A stretch of 64,000 nt of DNA from Yarrowia lipolytica (lineage: Eukaryota; Ascomycota; Dipodascomycetes; Dipodascales). The notes below the pieces were generated by a model. It saw nothing but the letters and a program-made list of their open reading frames with translations. It searched no databases and was not told the origin of the DNA. Within the stretch, counting starts at the first letter, position 1, and the number at the start of each line of letters is the position of its first letter. The stretch spans positions 3,665,001-3,729,000 of the forward strand of contig NC_090775.1 in assembly GCF_001761485.1 (NCBI RefSeq), written 5' to 3'. The position numbers were made by a program, and so were the translations under genes. Positions 8,349 through 18,500 of this stretch are shown here, one piece after another.

Positions 8349-9289
8349 GACGGGATGGTGGAATGGGGAAGTGAGTGGTTCGAGAAGGAAGAAAGATAAA
8401 GTATGATAAGAGAAGATGCATATTGGGACTGGTCTTGATTTGTGATGTTACTGTAGCCAACAGTACAAGTGTGTAGGCAAGGGTCGGAATGCGCCATTCA
8501 CTTCAGAGGATATCCATTCTAGTCAAATATTGATGTTCCAGATATATTCCGTCTCTGAAGTTGGAGCAGTTTCATTACAGTCCCTCCAACTCTACCAATT
8601 CTGTAGTGTGGCTTGGTGTAAGGCCGAATTGCAGTTTTCTTTTTTTTTTTAGTGAAACTGGATTGAATAAAAGATGATTATGGTATGTACTGTACTCTGA
8701 TGTTAGATACCCTTTTGGTTCTGTGGAACTCATACCCCAATTCGATTATTTGGGGGGGGGCTGTTCTGTGGAAATTCATATTCTGAACACTAATTTTCAC
8801 GTCTTTTGAATCGCACAATTAGTCAGCCCAATGTAGGTCTACTTGCAATGCTCTAAACGAAGGGCCAAAGTCTAATTCCACCTTTGAAAAGTCCAAGTTC
8901 AATCTCACTGCCGCCATTCAGCCACTTGGACCTCCAGTTACCATGCGCTGGAACCTTCCACTCCCGAAGTGAGGCTTTATCGGGTCTACAACAACACAAC
9001 ACTGAAAAGACAGACTTGTGGGCTGCAGGTTAACTATAATGTTCGGACTTGACGAGGAGGAGCTAAACACGACCGTGGAGAAGGATGTTGAAGTGGTATC
9101 TACAAGGCATTTTAATCAATATATGAATACTGATAACAATTTTTGACGTGAATACCTCTTTTATTGCCCTCAAATAAGTCTTTTCAGCCAGAAATCACGT
9201 TCGACCCAATGCCCGGAGTGCATGAATGATCAACTTTATTCCCGAACATCTAACATTCTTCTTCAGCTACACTCTCCAACCACACAACA
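8349..9289. other. Divergent promoter region
   Basis: Separates the amidase (minus) from the reductase-like gene (plus). It contains a G9 run at 8752-8760 and a 35-codon ORF at 9040-9147 described separately. Confidence 0.6.
9040..9147 (+). CDS. Short ORF, possible 5' exon or uORF
   Basis: A 35-codon ORF beginning MFGLDEEELNTTVEKDVEVV has acidic, protein-like composition in its first half and turns AT-rich after about codon 20. It lies 250 bp upstream of the reductase-like gene. A CTAAC..CAG at 9250-9266 could be a 3' splice site, so it could be an upstream exon, but no good donor is seen. It may equally be a chance ORF. Confidence 0.2.
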
Positions 9290-10342
9290 ATGGATGAAGA
9301 CGTTCTCGACACTCCCCGAGATGGAATCTACATTCCCTCGGCTCTGCTGATAATGGGAATGGGCATTCTGGCCTACTACTTGGAAAATCCTCTGATTTTC
9401 GTCGGAGGAATCTTCATCACTCTGGGCCTGGCTGGTCTCAAGCTCTACCGAGGATCGGGCTCGACTCTCTTCCGGGGCCAGAACGATCTCAATGATCTCG
9501 AGAAGGAGGATCCCGAGTTCCTCACCGCTCACTCAAAGCTTAAGCTTTACGAAATGGCTGTTTCCGAGAAGGTGCTGATCAACAATGACACCTCTATCTA
9601 CACCATCGATCTGCCCTCTCCCCGAGACACTTTGGGCATCAAGCCCGGCCAGCAGATTGGTGTTCGAATTGAGTGGGACACCAAGGTTGCTGGAGGAGCC
9701 GGGGTTGCCATCAAGCATTTTTACCCGATTCAGATCCGACCTGGATCTTTTGACATTGTCGTTCGGCACAACCGAACCCCTCTTAACCTGCAGTACAAAC
9801 ACAACAACGTGGGAGGCAGTGAGGACATGGTCGGTCGATATCTTGATGGAATGAAGGTCAACCAGCACGTCAAGGTCATTGGCCCCATTGGCAAGCCCTA
9901 CTACACCCACAACATGGTTAAGGAGCTGCTCATGGTCTGCAGAGACACTGGCATCCAGGCCATGCTGCCCATCATCAACGAGATTATCTACACTCCCGAG
10001 GATCTCACTTGGATCAACCTGATCTGGGAGACTGAGACTGCTGATGCCGCTTTTGTCCACGACGATCTGGCTGAGATTGCCCGTGTGTACCCTCGAATCA
10101 AGATCCGACATGTTATCACTGGCCCCGGACAAGTCTCTGAAGAGACCCCTGCCTCCACGTACGATGGTCGTCTGGGCTACTCGTTTGGCTCTCCCATCTC
10201 TGAGAAGCATGTCAACGAGCTACACGACTCCAAGCTCGAATACGACGAGTCCCTAGTGATCGTTTCTGGAAAGAACCCTGATGATTCCCTTCATCTTTCC
10301 ACCGAGGCAGGCAAGACCGGCCTTCGAGCTATTGTTGTTTAA
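9290..10342 (+). CDS. Cytochrome b5 reductase-like membrane protein
   Basis: 350 residues. Two hydrophobic segments at about 13-31 and 34-53 form an N-terminal hairpin anchor. The rest follows the fold order of NADH-cytochrome b5 reductases: a flavin-domain barrel (75-200, with GGSEDMVGRYLDGM and VIGPIGKPYY in the places of GxMSxYL and GPxGxF) and a C-terminal nucleotide-domain-like part. Key signatures are missing: the FAD motif RxYT/S reads KHFYPI, the NAD glycine motif reads VCRDTGIQAMLP, and the C-terminal CGPP is replaced by VSGKNP. It is therefore probably a non-catalytic or altered relative. Codon use is that of a well-expressed gene. Function unknown. Confidence 0.65.
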   Translation: MDEDVLDTPRDGIYIPSALLIMGMGILAYYLENPLIFVGGIFITLGLAGLKLYRGSGSTLFRGQNDLNDLEKEDPEFLTAHSKLKLYEMAVSEKVLINNDTSIYTIDLPSPRDTLGIKPGQQIGVRIEWDTKVAGGAGVAIKHFYPIQIRPGSFDIVVRHNRTPLNLQYKHNNVGGSEDMVGRYLDGMKVNQHVKVIGPIGKPYYTHNMVKELLMVCRDTGIQAMLPIINEIIYTPEDLTWINLIWETETADAAFVHDDLAEIARVYPRIKIRHVITGPGQVSEETPASTYDGRLGYSFGSPISEKHVNELHDSKLEYDESLVIVSGKNPDDSLHLSTEAGKTGLRAIVV

Positions 10343-11047
10343 AATGTACCACGTAATGATATCATATTTGAAAAAAGAGAGCCTGGATCTACAAGTTATA
10401 CCTGTATAGTATGGATATTACCATGTCCATTTTAATAAAATTCGTTTGAACAAGAGATGGCCATACATGTAACAAGATAAAAAAATTGAAATTGATTTTT
10501 GAAAGGTTGGGGTCGGCTATTGGGGAATTTGAAGTTTCAGTTATAAAAAATTGGTGCCGCACTATCGTCTGGTAATGTTTTAATATTTGTCCCCTGCTGG
10601 TTCTTGTGCAATGACAGGTGGCAATTTTGAGAACTACTGTGTGTTACCAGTGCCACCATTGGAGTCCTTGTAGCTATCGCACTGTATCGTACTGCCAACT
10701 CTGCTACAGTAATTACTCTGCATAAAACTGCCACTGAATAAGCTCTTCTTCATTGGGAGATATAACCTTATTCTTTCCACTCACTCGTCGCGAAATGACT
10801 CAATGAGACTGGATAGATCAAGTGATGGGTCTGTTATGATGATATTTTCCAGGTGTAAAGTCGTTAAGTCTATACAACTGTGAAAAATAAACCACCCCTG
10901 GTCTCGGTTCACCCCAAACACAGACCCTAACCTTTACAAAGTGACATTTTCTTAATAAGCAAGCCCCTAACCCTGAAACTTGCGAAAGTGAAAAAAAGTT
11001 GCCTGTAGTCAACCATCCACCCCACCCAAAACACACATCAAACAACT
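10343..11047. other. Intergenic, tandem genes
   Basis: 3' flank of the reductase-like gene and promoter of TIM23. No further gene seen. Confidence 0.6.
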
Positions 11048-11695
11048 ATGTCCTGGCTATTCGGAAAGAAGAAAGAGGAACAGCCCAAGGTTGAGGAGGT
11101 CAGGGAGGTGACCTTCGACCTGGACCCTAACGCCAACTCCGCCGCCTCTTTCCTCAACGCTGATCTCGACACCACAAAGCTGCATCCCATGGCTGGTCTC
11201 GATGCCGGCATGGAGTACTTCACTCTCGAGGGCAATGAGACCATTTACTACGATGGTCTGCTTCCGTCTCGAGGATGGAACGATGACCTGTGTTACGGAA
11301 CCGGCGTTCTGTACCTCTCTGGTCTCGGTGTCGGAGGTTTCTCGGGTCTAATGGAAGGTCTGCGAACAGTCCAGGAGGGCGCACCAGCCAAAATCAAAAT
11401 CAACCACGTTCTTAACACAATCACCAAGCGAGGTCCCTTCCTTGGTAACTCCATGGGTGTTCTGGGATTTTTTTACAACATCATCAACTCCAAGATTCTC
11501 TACGACATCCGAGGTAAGCACGACTCCTTCAACTCTATTGCTGCTGGAGCCATTGCCGGAGCCATTTTCCGTGCCCCTCGAGGAACCAAACCTATGCTCA
11601 TTGCTTCTGGTATCACCGCTGCCGGAGCCGGTGTTTGGTGTGTATTTAAGCAGGCTGTTTTCGGTCCTCCTGCTGAGAAGACTCCTCTTGAGTAA
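11048..11695 (+). CDS. TIM23: Mitochondrial import subunit Tim23
   Basis: A complete 215-residue Tim17/Tim22/Tim23-family protein. Tim23 forms the presequence translocase channel of the mitochondrial inner membrane with Tim17 and hands proteins to the Ssc1/Tim44 motor. A hydrophilic intermembrane-space domain (1-75) is followed by four predicted membrane spans at about 82-104, 129-148, 162-178 and 183-203, with small-residue packing motifs such as GAIAGAIF. The PRAT-type region and overall length match yeast Tim23 (222 residues). The N-terminal domain includes LNADLDTTKLHPMAGLD, the segment that binds presequences in the yeast protein. No intron. Confidence 0.95.
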   Translation: MSWLFGKKKEEQPKVEEVREVTFDLDPNANSAASFLNADLDTTKLHPMAGLDAGMEYFTLEGNETIYYDGLLPSRGWNDDLCYGTGVLYLSGLGVGGFSGLMEGLRTVQEGAPAKIKINHVLNTITKRGPFLGNSMGVLGFFYNIINSKILYDIRGKHDSFNSIAAGAIAGAIFRAPRGTKPMLIASGITAAGAGVWCVFKQAVFGPPAEKTPLE

Positions 11696-12474
11696 ACTCG
11701 ATAAGAGGTACATTGTACATACGCGGGCGGTTGTTCGAAGAGTAAGGCGACTTCCCTAAAATATATGAGTAACGAGATAATTCGTGTAGATATGTGCACA
11801 TCATTTGTAGTTCAGGTATTTGAGAGTCCAGGTGCTGAGTATTCTCAACTACTCGAGACAAGTAGTACAAGCACAAGTACAACTAATGGACACAGACAAA
11901 AGATCAAGCAAACAGCTGGTATTGTACTTGTAGTCGACTCAGAACTTTTCCGAACATCAATACCTCACTTCAGAACTACAGGTGGATCCATAACTCTGAA
12001 GAGCCCCAAAAAGGATATTGTCCAGGAGAGAAGACAAATCGAAGTTATATTATATCTGAGCCTATTATTAAGATATTATCTGGTATAGTACTATATCACC
12101 CATTCAATGTGTCCCTATACTCGTGCCGTAGGGCCTGGTTTGCAATTATGATCCTCAGTTTTCATGCATGCTGCATCATGTGGAACATTATAGAACCACC
12201 AAACATGAACCTCGGAACTTTGCAGTCTGAAGCGTTGGCATAAGTATAATTCCCTCTAATTATTGCACTTTAGTTCAAGAAACAATATATCGTACATACC
12301 TCGTACTCGCCCTACAAACAAAATTTCAGTGTCATCTACTCCAACCAATAGTGCACGTGCTTACTTCTAAATTCTCCATACTGTAATTACACATCTGCCA
12401 TCAAATACATTCTCCCCCATCTATAGCTAACGTCAGTGCTTCACGATAGTAACTCGCATCATCGTCATCGAAGT
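11696..12474. other. Intergenic, convergent 3' ends
   Basis: Lies between TIM23 (plus) and the unknown gene (minus). It contains a cluster of ACAAGTA/TACTTGTA motifs at 11868-11940. No gene recognised. Confidence 0.55.
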
Positions 12475-13161
12475 TCAGATGTAATCAGGTGAAGTTTGAA
12501 AGTAGGCATCCCGGTCATTTGAGGCATCCTGGTGTTCATAACCTGAGATATCGTTGCTGGTAAAGTACTCTTCGTTTGAATGTTCCTTGCTACTTATAGC
12601 GTAGTCGTCGATGTGCTCATCCTCTCGGGTTGTAGAGACTTTTGTAAATGTACCATCAAAGCCACCACAAAACCAAACATTCTGAGGACAGTAGAGCTGT
12701 TTCCTGGTATCTCGCCAGTTGTACGAGCGAAAGAAGGGTATCTGGTTCTGGTCAATGTATACTTCATATTTGGCTTGTGTTGATTGTGCCTTTCGACTTG
12801 CATCCTGTTGGATATCACAGACTTGAACTAGTTGCGAGCTGAGCAGGCACTGATGCTCATAACTAATCCACAGTTGTCTTTTAAGATGGTTTAGTTCCCA
12901 GCCGTCTGTTTTGTTGTGATCTTTCCCCAAAGCTCTCATTATGAAGTCGTTCAATACCAAAAACAGCGTTGCCAAACAAACCAACTGACATGCCTTGAGC
13001 AATCCTAGGGACCAAGTGTCGTGCTGTGATAGCTCCGTTGTAATCATCTGGAGAGTTGTTTCAGTTGTTGAATCTGTGGGTGGCCTCGTTTGTATCTGTA
13101 TCGATGTCATCCTAATCAACAGGAAAATATACCCGCACTTTGTGTAATCATACTGTAGCAT
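12475..13161 (-). CDS. Unknown protein with one membrane span
   Basis: The 228-codon ORF is not recognised. A single hydrophobic segment at about 55-75 (KACQLVCLATLFLVLNDFIM) is followed by a hydrophilic part rich in Gln, Asp and Ser, ending in an acidic tail. A second Met at codon 18 (13110; MTSIQIQTRPPTD) follows a more natural leader and may be the true start. Codon choice is less biased than in its neighbours, which suggests low expression or a fast-evolving gene. It is convergent with TIM23 and its 5' side faces the 3' end of DUS2. It could be a lineage-specific gene; a chance ORF is less likely at this length. Confidence 0.5.
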   Translation of the reverse strand: MLQYDYTKCGYIFLLIRMTSIQIQTRPPTDSTTETTLQMITTELSQHDTWSLGLLKACQLVCLATLFLVLNDFIMRALGKDHNKTDGWELNHLKRQLWISYEHQCLLSSQLVQVCDIQQDASRKAQSTQAKYEVYIDQNQIPFFRSYNWRDTRKQLYCPQNVWFCGGFDGTFTKVSTTREDEHIDDYAISSKEHSNEEYFTSNDISGYEHQDASNDRDAYFQTSPDYI

Positions 13162-13234
13162 ACATTCTTATTTAAATAACACTGTCTTTCTATAATGCAA
13201 CAAGAGCAGTTCCTAATCCTTAATTTTTCCTGAT

Positions 13235-14419
13235 CTAAACAGCCACCCGCTTCGCAGATGTCTGCTCCTCAGCCTCCAGAGCATGCTTGCCAGCAGCCAG
13301 AGGTGTCTCTTCAACCGGTGCCTCTTGAACGGCCTCCTCAACGTTCGAAACCATAGATTCCTCCACCTCCCTTGTGGCCTTCTCCCCCACCTCTTTGATA
13401 ACCTGCTCTTCAGGCTTTTTGGCTTCCTCCTCGGCCCTCTCCTTGAGCATTTCCTCGTACTGCTCGTTAATGTACTTCTCCAGACTCTCGCAGTCCTTCA
13501 AAGCAGCCACTTTCTTATAACTGGGACTCTTTCCGGGGATCATGCGAGTCAGACAGTATTTTGTGTTCTGGTAAAAGTTGTCATACTCTCGACAGATATC
13601 AAGGTACTCCTTGGTCACCTGCTGCCAAGGGAGCATACCTTCAGCTCTGAAACAAGAAGCGTTAGCCTCGGCTGCTCGGGCAATCATAGCTCCATCGATG
13701 CCGTACTTTTCCTGAAGATCAGCAAGCTCATGTCGACCTTCAACATCTCCGTTAACAAGGCAGGTGATTCCGTGCTTGTGACACACCTCAGCTACCTTGG
13801 CCAAAGTATCTCGAATCACAGGTTCTCGAGGTCGCATGGGTGTAGTTCGACAGTGGATCGTCAGGTTTTTGACTCCGGTCTGAGCCAGCCTGTCCACAAG
13901 CTCCAGAGTCTTCTCTTCCGTCTCCAGCAGTCGGATCTTGACTGAAATGCTAACATTGAAAGGCTCTCCCACCTCCTTCACCAAGGCCTCCAGGATAGCA
14001 ACCAGCTTATCGGGGGTCTTGAGCAGAGCGGCTCCCATACCTGCATGCATGGAAAAGTGCTTGGGACAGCCACAGTTGAGATCAATACCAGCGACGTCCT
14101 TGGCAACCATTTTGCAAGCGGCCACGGCGATCTCGGGGTTAGCCGAACCCACCTGGAAGATGATCTTGTCTCTCTCAGCCTCAGAGGTTCGGAAAATAAT
14201 GGCCTTTTTCTCAGTGTTTCCCTTGCCCTGCTGACTGACAGTAAAGTCGACCGTCTTGGTCTTCTCGTTCCACTCTCGGGTGCACTCCAACATCTTCTTG
14301 TCCACAATCTCGGGACTCCACACCAGATCAGCCCCGTACTTGATGGAGAGCAGCCGCGTGGGGAACTCGCCGGAACGCACCATGGGCGCCAGTACCAATT
14401 TTCCAGCGTAACTGACCAT
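13235..14419 (-). CDS. SMM1: tRNA-dihydrouridine(20) synthase (Dus2/Smm1)
   Basis: A flavoenzyme that reduces uridine 20 in the D-loop of cytoplasmic tRNAs. The TIM-barrel start MVSYAGKLVLAPMVRSGEFP, the catalytic loop LNCGCPKHFS (the second Cys is the usual acid), KIRLL, HCRTTPMRP and VNGDVEGRHE are all Dus2 hallmarks. A C-terminal Glu/Lys-rich tail follows the helical domain. The reading frame is open to 14521, but the start at 14419 is chosen because the protein then begins exactly as yeast Smm1 does (MVTYAGKLVLAPMVR) and because the upstream part looks like promoter (GTCATGTGATG at about 14490). A start at 14446 is also possible. Protein length with the chosen start is 394 residues. Confidence 0.9.
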   Translation of the reverse strand: MVSYAGKLVLAPMVRSGEFPTRLLSIKYGADLVWSPEIVDKKMLECTREWNEKTKTVDFTVSQQGKGNTEKKAIIFRTSEAERDKIIFQVGSANPEIAVAACKMVAKDVAGIDLNCGCPKHFSMHAGMGAALLKTPDKLVAILEALVKEVGEPFNVSISVKIRLLETEEKTLELVDRLAQTGVKNLTIHCRTTPMRPREPVIRDTLAKVAEVCHKHGITCLVNGDVEGRHELADLQEKYGIDGAMIARAAEANASCFRAEGMLPWQQVTKEYLDICREYDNFYQNTKYCLTRMIPGKSPSYKKVAALKDCESLEKYINEQYEEMLKERAEEEAKKPEEQVIKEVGEKATREVEESMVSNVEEAVQEAPVEETPLAAGKHALEAEEQTSAKRVAV

Positions 14420-15501
14420 GTTGCTAAGTCGTAGCGTTGGTCTCATGGAAAGTTGGAAAATGGAAAAAAATGGATGTTCTAGGTCATGTGATGCACTTTT
14501 TTTCCCTGCTATGAAACTCAAACCCTTATCTGCAGATGGGAGAGAGACGAGTCATAAGGTTGTAGGTTCGAGTTTTGGAAAAGGGGTATTTATGCACATT
14601 ATAACATATGGATGGTGACCATTAAATGGTGGCTAAGTGTATTAGAAAAAAAGGGTACAAGGGGTTGCATGTATCAATAGACAGAAGCCTGGTGATGTAT
14701 ATCCATCATCCATCTGCCCATTTTTTTACCCACACCCTGTTACAGTGTACAGTACTGTAAGTATATTCTTTTTTCCAATTGAGTTGAGTTTGTAAGGTAA
14801 TCGCTGATGAGACGTTTGATTACCTACGGCGATGAAAGTCACCTTTTCCCAAGGTTCATGCGAGACGCTTGAGGGAGACTTGTATTGGCGTTATTAGCGA
14901 CCTCTCTCTTCCAGACACATCGCCTGTGTCTCGTATGTGCAGGGTCCATATCGTGCTTCGTTCAGCTGTTATTATTTTCTCCCCTGGTTTTGTTTGGAAG
15001 CTTCCACTTTGGACCAGTAGCTGCAGAACAGCGAAACTTTAACACGAGGTGCGATGATCCCAGACCGGAAATTAGCAGGTCGTGTTTTGAATAGGGGTGT
15101 AGGGCAGGTAAGAGGGGTTTGCGTGGTCTGTTTAGCGGGGGAGCCACACTTATATATATTCAACGGATCTGACACGCATTATGTAGTGTGCAACGATTAG
15201 AATAGGTAGGAGCGCGCTACCCAACTCCGTACCTATTTTAGTGTCGACTGAGGACGCTCAAATATTATCTGAGGTTACTGTCTCCTCGTAATACCGCTTA
15301 CTGTACACACATACGACGTACTTCTCCCCACAGTGTAAGACTTATCAAAGCTACAGTACGCCATCTCTGTTCAGCACATGGCACTTGAGTACACCAAGCC
15401 GACTCATATTTCACACCCACACCGACACCTCACGCGCTTCACACATTCCGAAAAGCTCCACAGACACTTCTTGAAGGACACACGATCCACACTCACGCGC
15501 A
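14420..15501. other. Divergent promoter, DUS2 / MSB1-like
   Basis: Contains a GTCATGTGATG site near 14490 on the DUS2 side and a TATATATAT box near 15150 on the MSB1-like side. A perfect GTACAGTAC lies at 14748-14756. No gene seen. Confidence 0.6.
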
Positions 15502-18500
15502 ATGGTGGAACTGACTATCGCCGCTATCAGGGATCACTACCGGACCAAACGGGCGGCCAAACAGGACTCGTTACCGTATCCTGTTCCAGCAGAATCCACG
15601 CGCATGCCTAGCCCGAATGCAGCACCCATGCCTCCCCCAAAAATCGCGCCCCAGCCGGTTCCACAGACCCAGATGCCGCCGTCACACATGACCAACGACC
15701 TTGAGATGACTTCCCCGCGCAAGGGCAGACCTGTCGTGGGCCAAGGTATTTCTATGCCGACCATCGGAGAGCCGACGCACCAAACACCACAACAACCTCC
15801 TCAACCACAACCTATGCGAAACCCTTCGCCACCAAAAATGAGACCGGTCAAATCCCTTATTCCGCCGAGCCCGAAATCGAAACAGCTACCGGATCTCCCA
15901 CCGCCCAAACCGATATCAAAGGATCTCAGTCTTCCGATGGACTCGCCCACATTCAAAAACTTCTTCTCGTCAGAAGAAATGTTCAACCAAGCCGTGGTCC
16001 CTAGGCCTCTGGTCCATGATCTGGTTCATGTCATTACAGGAGAAATCAAAGCTAGAGGTGAGTACGAAAACGAGTTTTTCGCACCAAGTTCTTCATACTA
16101 ACACAGGAATCCTGACGCCGTATCTACTGCTTCCCTTCAGACCCGATTCAGATCCAGACGCAGTACCTGCCCTGGTTAACCACATCTTTCCCAAAAATTT
16201 CCAGCCTCTGCAGGGAGAAGAGCTGTTGAGAACAGTCAGAAACGCGGATATCTATACTCTCTGTGGAGTGCTCAAATGGTGCTGGTGTCGAATGCCTGGA
16301 GGAGTCGTATCTTGGCCTGTATACAACACATTTGTGCAGGCAGAGAAAGATGGTGAAATGGACCATGACGCATTTCTCACTCTGATTCCACGCTGTATCT
16401 CGACTGAAGCCCATGCTTCCATTCTCTACGACTTTATGGATCTTCTGGCAGCTATTGCCACTCATGGAAAAAAGAACGGGATGGGAGGTCGCAAGCTGGC
16501 CCGCTTGGCGGGATCATGGGCATTCGATGTGAACACCGGTGCGGATGGTCCTGTGTCGTTCCAAGATGGTCTTGATGCATGGAGTAGAGCAGCTGAAGCT
16601 ACGAACCATCTGTTCTTCTCGTTTTTGAGAACAATGCTTCCAACCAAGGAGAGTCGGATTGAAGCGAACCGGATCCCTCGTTCTCTAGAGGCTTTGCTAG
16701 TCTCCTCAGTCTACCCTCCTCTTCCTCTACATAAATCTCGACTAGTTCCTGTTCCTCTGGTGACCTTGACAGTCGGTAAGCTGTCGTCTTCGCCGTTGGT
16801 ACTTCTTAAGCGAGCTGCCAAGACTGTGAGATTTGACAATCCTGCTGTTTTCGCTACCGAGGATGATTTCAACACTCTTTTCTTCTTGTTCAAGGACCCC
16901 AAGATTGTGGACCAGAAGTTGTCACCAGAGTCCAAACGAGTGTTACACGATATTGTGCAGGAGAACCCACTCAACAACGAAGTGTACTACGACACTCGAG
17001 CTGCTGAGTGGAAGGTGCGCAGTTCCAAGCTGCCAGCCGGCCAGCATGGAGATTACAGAGCCAAGACGTGGTCCAAGCATTACAACTCGACATTTACAGA
17101 TCCAGCAACCGGTGCACGATCTTCCAACCCCCACAATTACGTCTATGACGCAGATGAGGGCTACTCTTACAAGATGAGATCAAACCAAAATGTTTCTACC
17201 TGGGAGGAGTTCAAGCAGTCTGGATTTGAGGCTAACGACGTCATTCGGCGGCCCTCCACAGCCCTTTCTGGCCGTTCCATTCCCATGAACATCCCATGGG
17301 CTAGCACGTTGCCTGGCCAGAATGGAGATACGGCGCCTGCTGTCAAGTCCGGTTATGAGCAGAAGGTCACCGCTGCTGTTTCCCAGGTTGCTATTGACGA
17401 TTTCTTCGTCTGGGTGTGGATGTCTTCCCTGTCCATTGAGCAGCCCGAGATGAACAAGGCTCTCTTTGGACGGTCTCTGGTTGTTGAAGTCGAGATTGCT
17501 CCTGGTCCTGGGGGGAGACGATGGGTTGTGGTGGAGGAGATCCTATATCCTCCTCCAATCACACCTGTTCCTGAACCCAAGGCCCCAGAGCCCAAGCCAT
17601 GTCCTGTGCCCAAGCGAATCGTTTCCACACCAGTTCCTCCTGTTGCCCCTTCCCCGCCCAAGAAGAAGCATACACGCCGTAAGTCCGAAAAAGTAATTAC
17701 TTTTGAGTACGACGATTTGGACCCTCTTGTGGCAGCTGTGGCTGATCGAATTGAGCGTCGTAACTCTCAGAGGCGAGTGAGTTTACCACCGCCACCTCCC
17801 CCTCCAAAAATGGCTGACTCGTCTACTCAGACTTACTGCGATCAGCAAACTCAGACTGATCCTGTTGAGCTTCCGGATGAGTACATCATTGAGACCACAC
17901 CCGAGCCCCAATCCAAGCCCCACGAGACCAGCAGGGATCTTGGTGTTCAGACCATGAGCACTCAGAGCACCAGGAACAGTACTACCAACATGATCACGAG
18001 GGATACGGATATGGGCCCTGCTTTCAGTGTAGCTGCTTCTACTTTTGCGCCGCACGAGGAGAAACGTCCTGACTCAAAGTCGTCTTACCACACCCCTGAT
18101 CACGGAACTCCGATGATGGGTCATCTTAGCTCTCCTTCCTCGGCTTCTCGTTCCGCTACACCTGAAGCGTGGGTCCCTGACTCCCCTCCTTCGTTGAGTC
18201 AGCTGCACATCAATCCTCTAGCATCCGAGCAAAAGCATCAGCCCCTACAGCCTGTCGTGTCCATGATCATTGATTCGTCTCCCGAGCGAACACCGGTCGA
18301 GATTCCGCAGGGTCCCCGAACTCCCAAACTGGTGAAGAGAAAGCCCGTTGGATCAGCTCCTGTTCTTCCAGCTGTCACAGATGTGCCCGACGAGAAACCT
18401 CTTCCGACTATTGTTTCTGACATTACCCCTGGAGAGCGACCAGGTTCAATCGGTTCAGGATTCTCCAATAGCAGTATTGACCAGGATCTCCACCGCTCAC

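Noticed and set aside
13283-13945. 220-codon ORF opposite DUS2
   Set aside because: Antisense shadow of a strongly codon-biased gene; no domain and no promoter of its own.
14420-14521. Longer N-terminus for DUS2
   Set aside because: The added residues have no counterpart in yeast Smm1 and the DNA looks like promoter.
16016-16106. Met at 16016 as the start of the large MSB1-like protein
   Set aside because: It lies in exon 1 in a different frame and would read through a perfect intron (GTGAGT..TACTAACACAG); the spliced model preserves the conserved domain across the junction.
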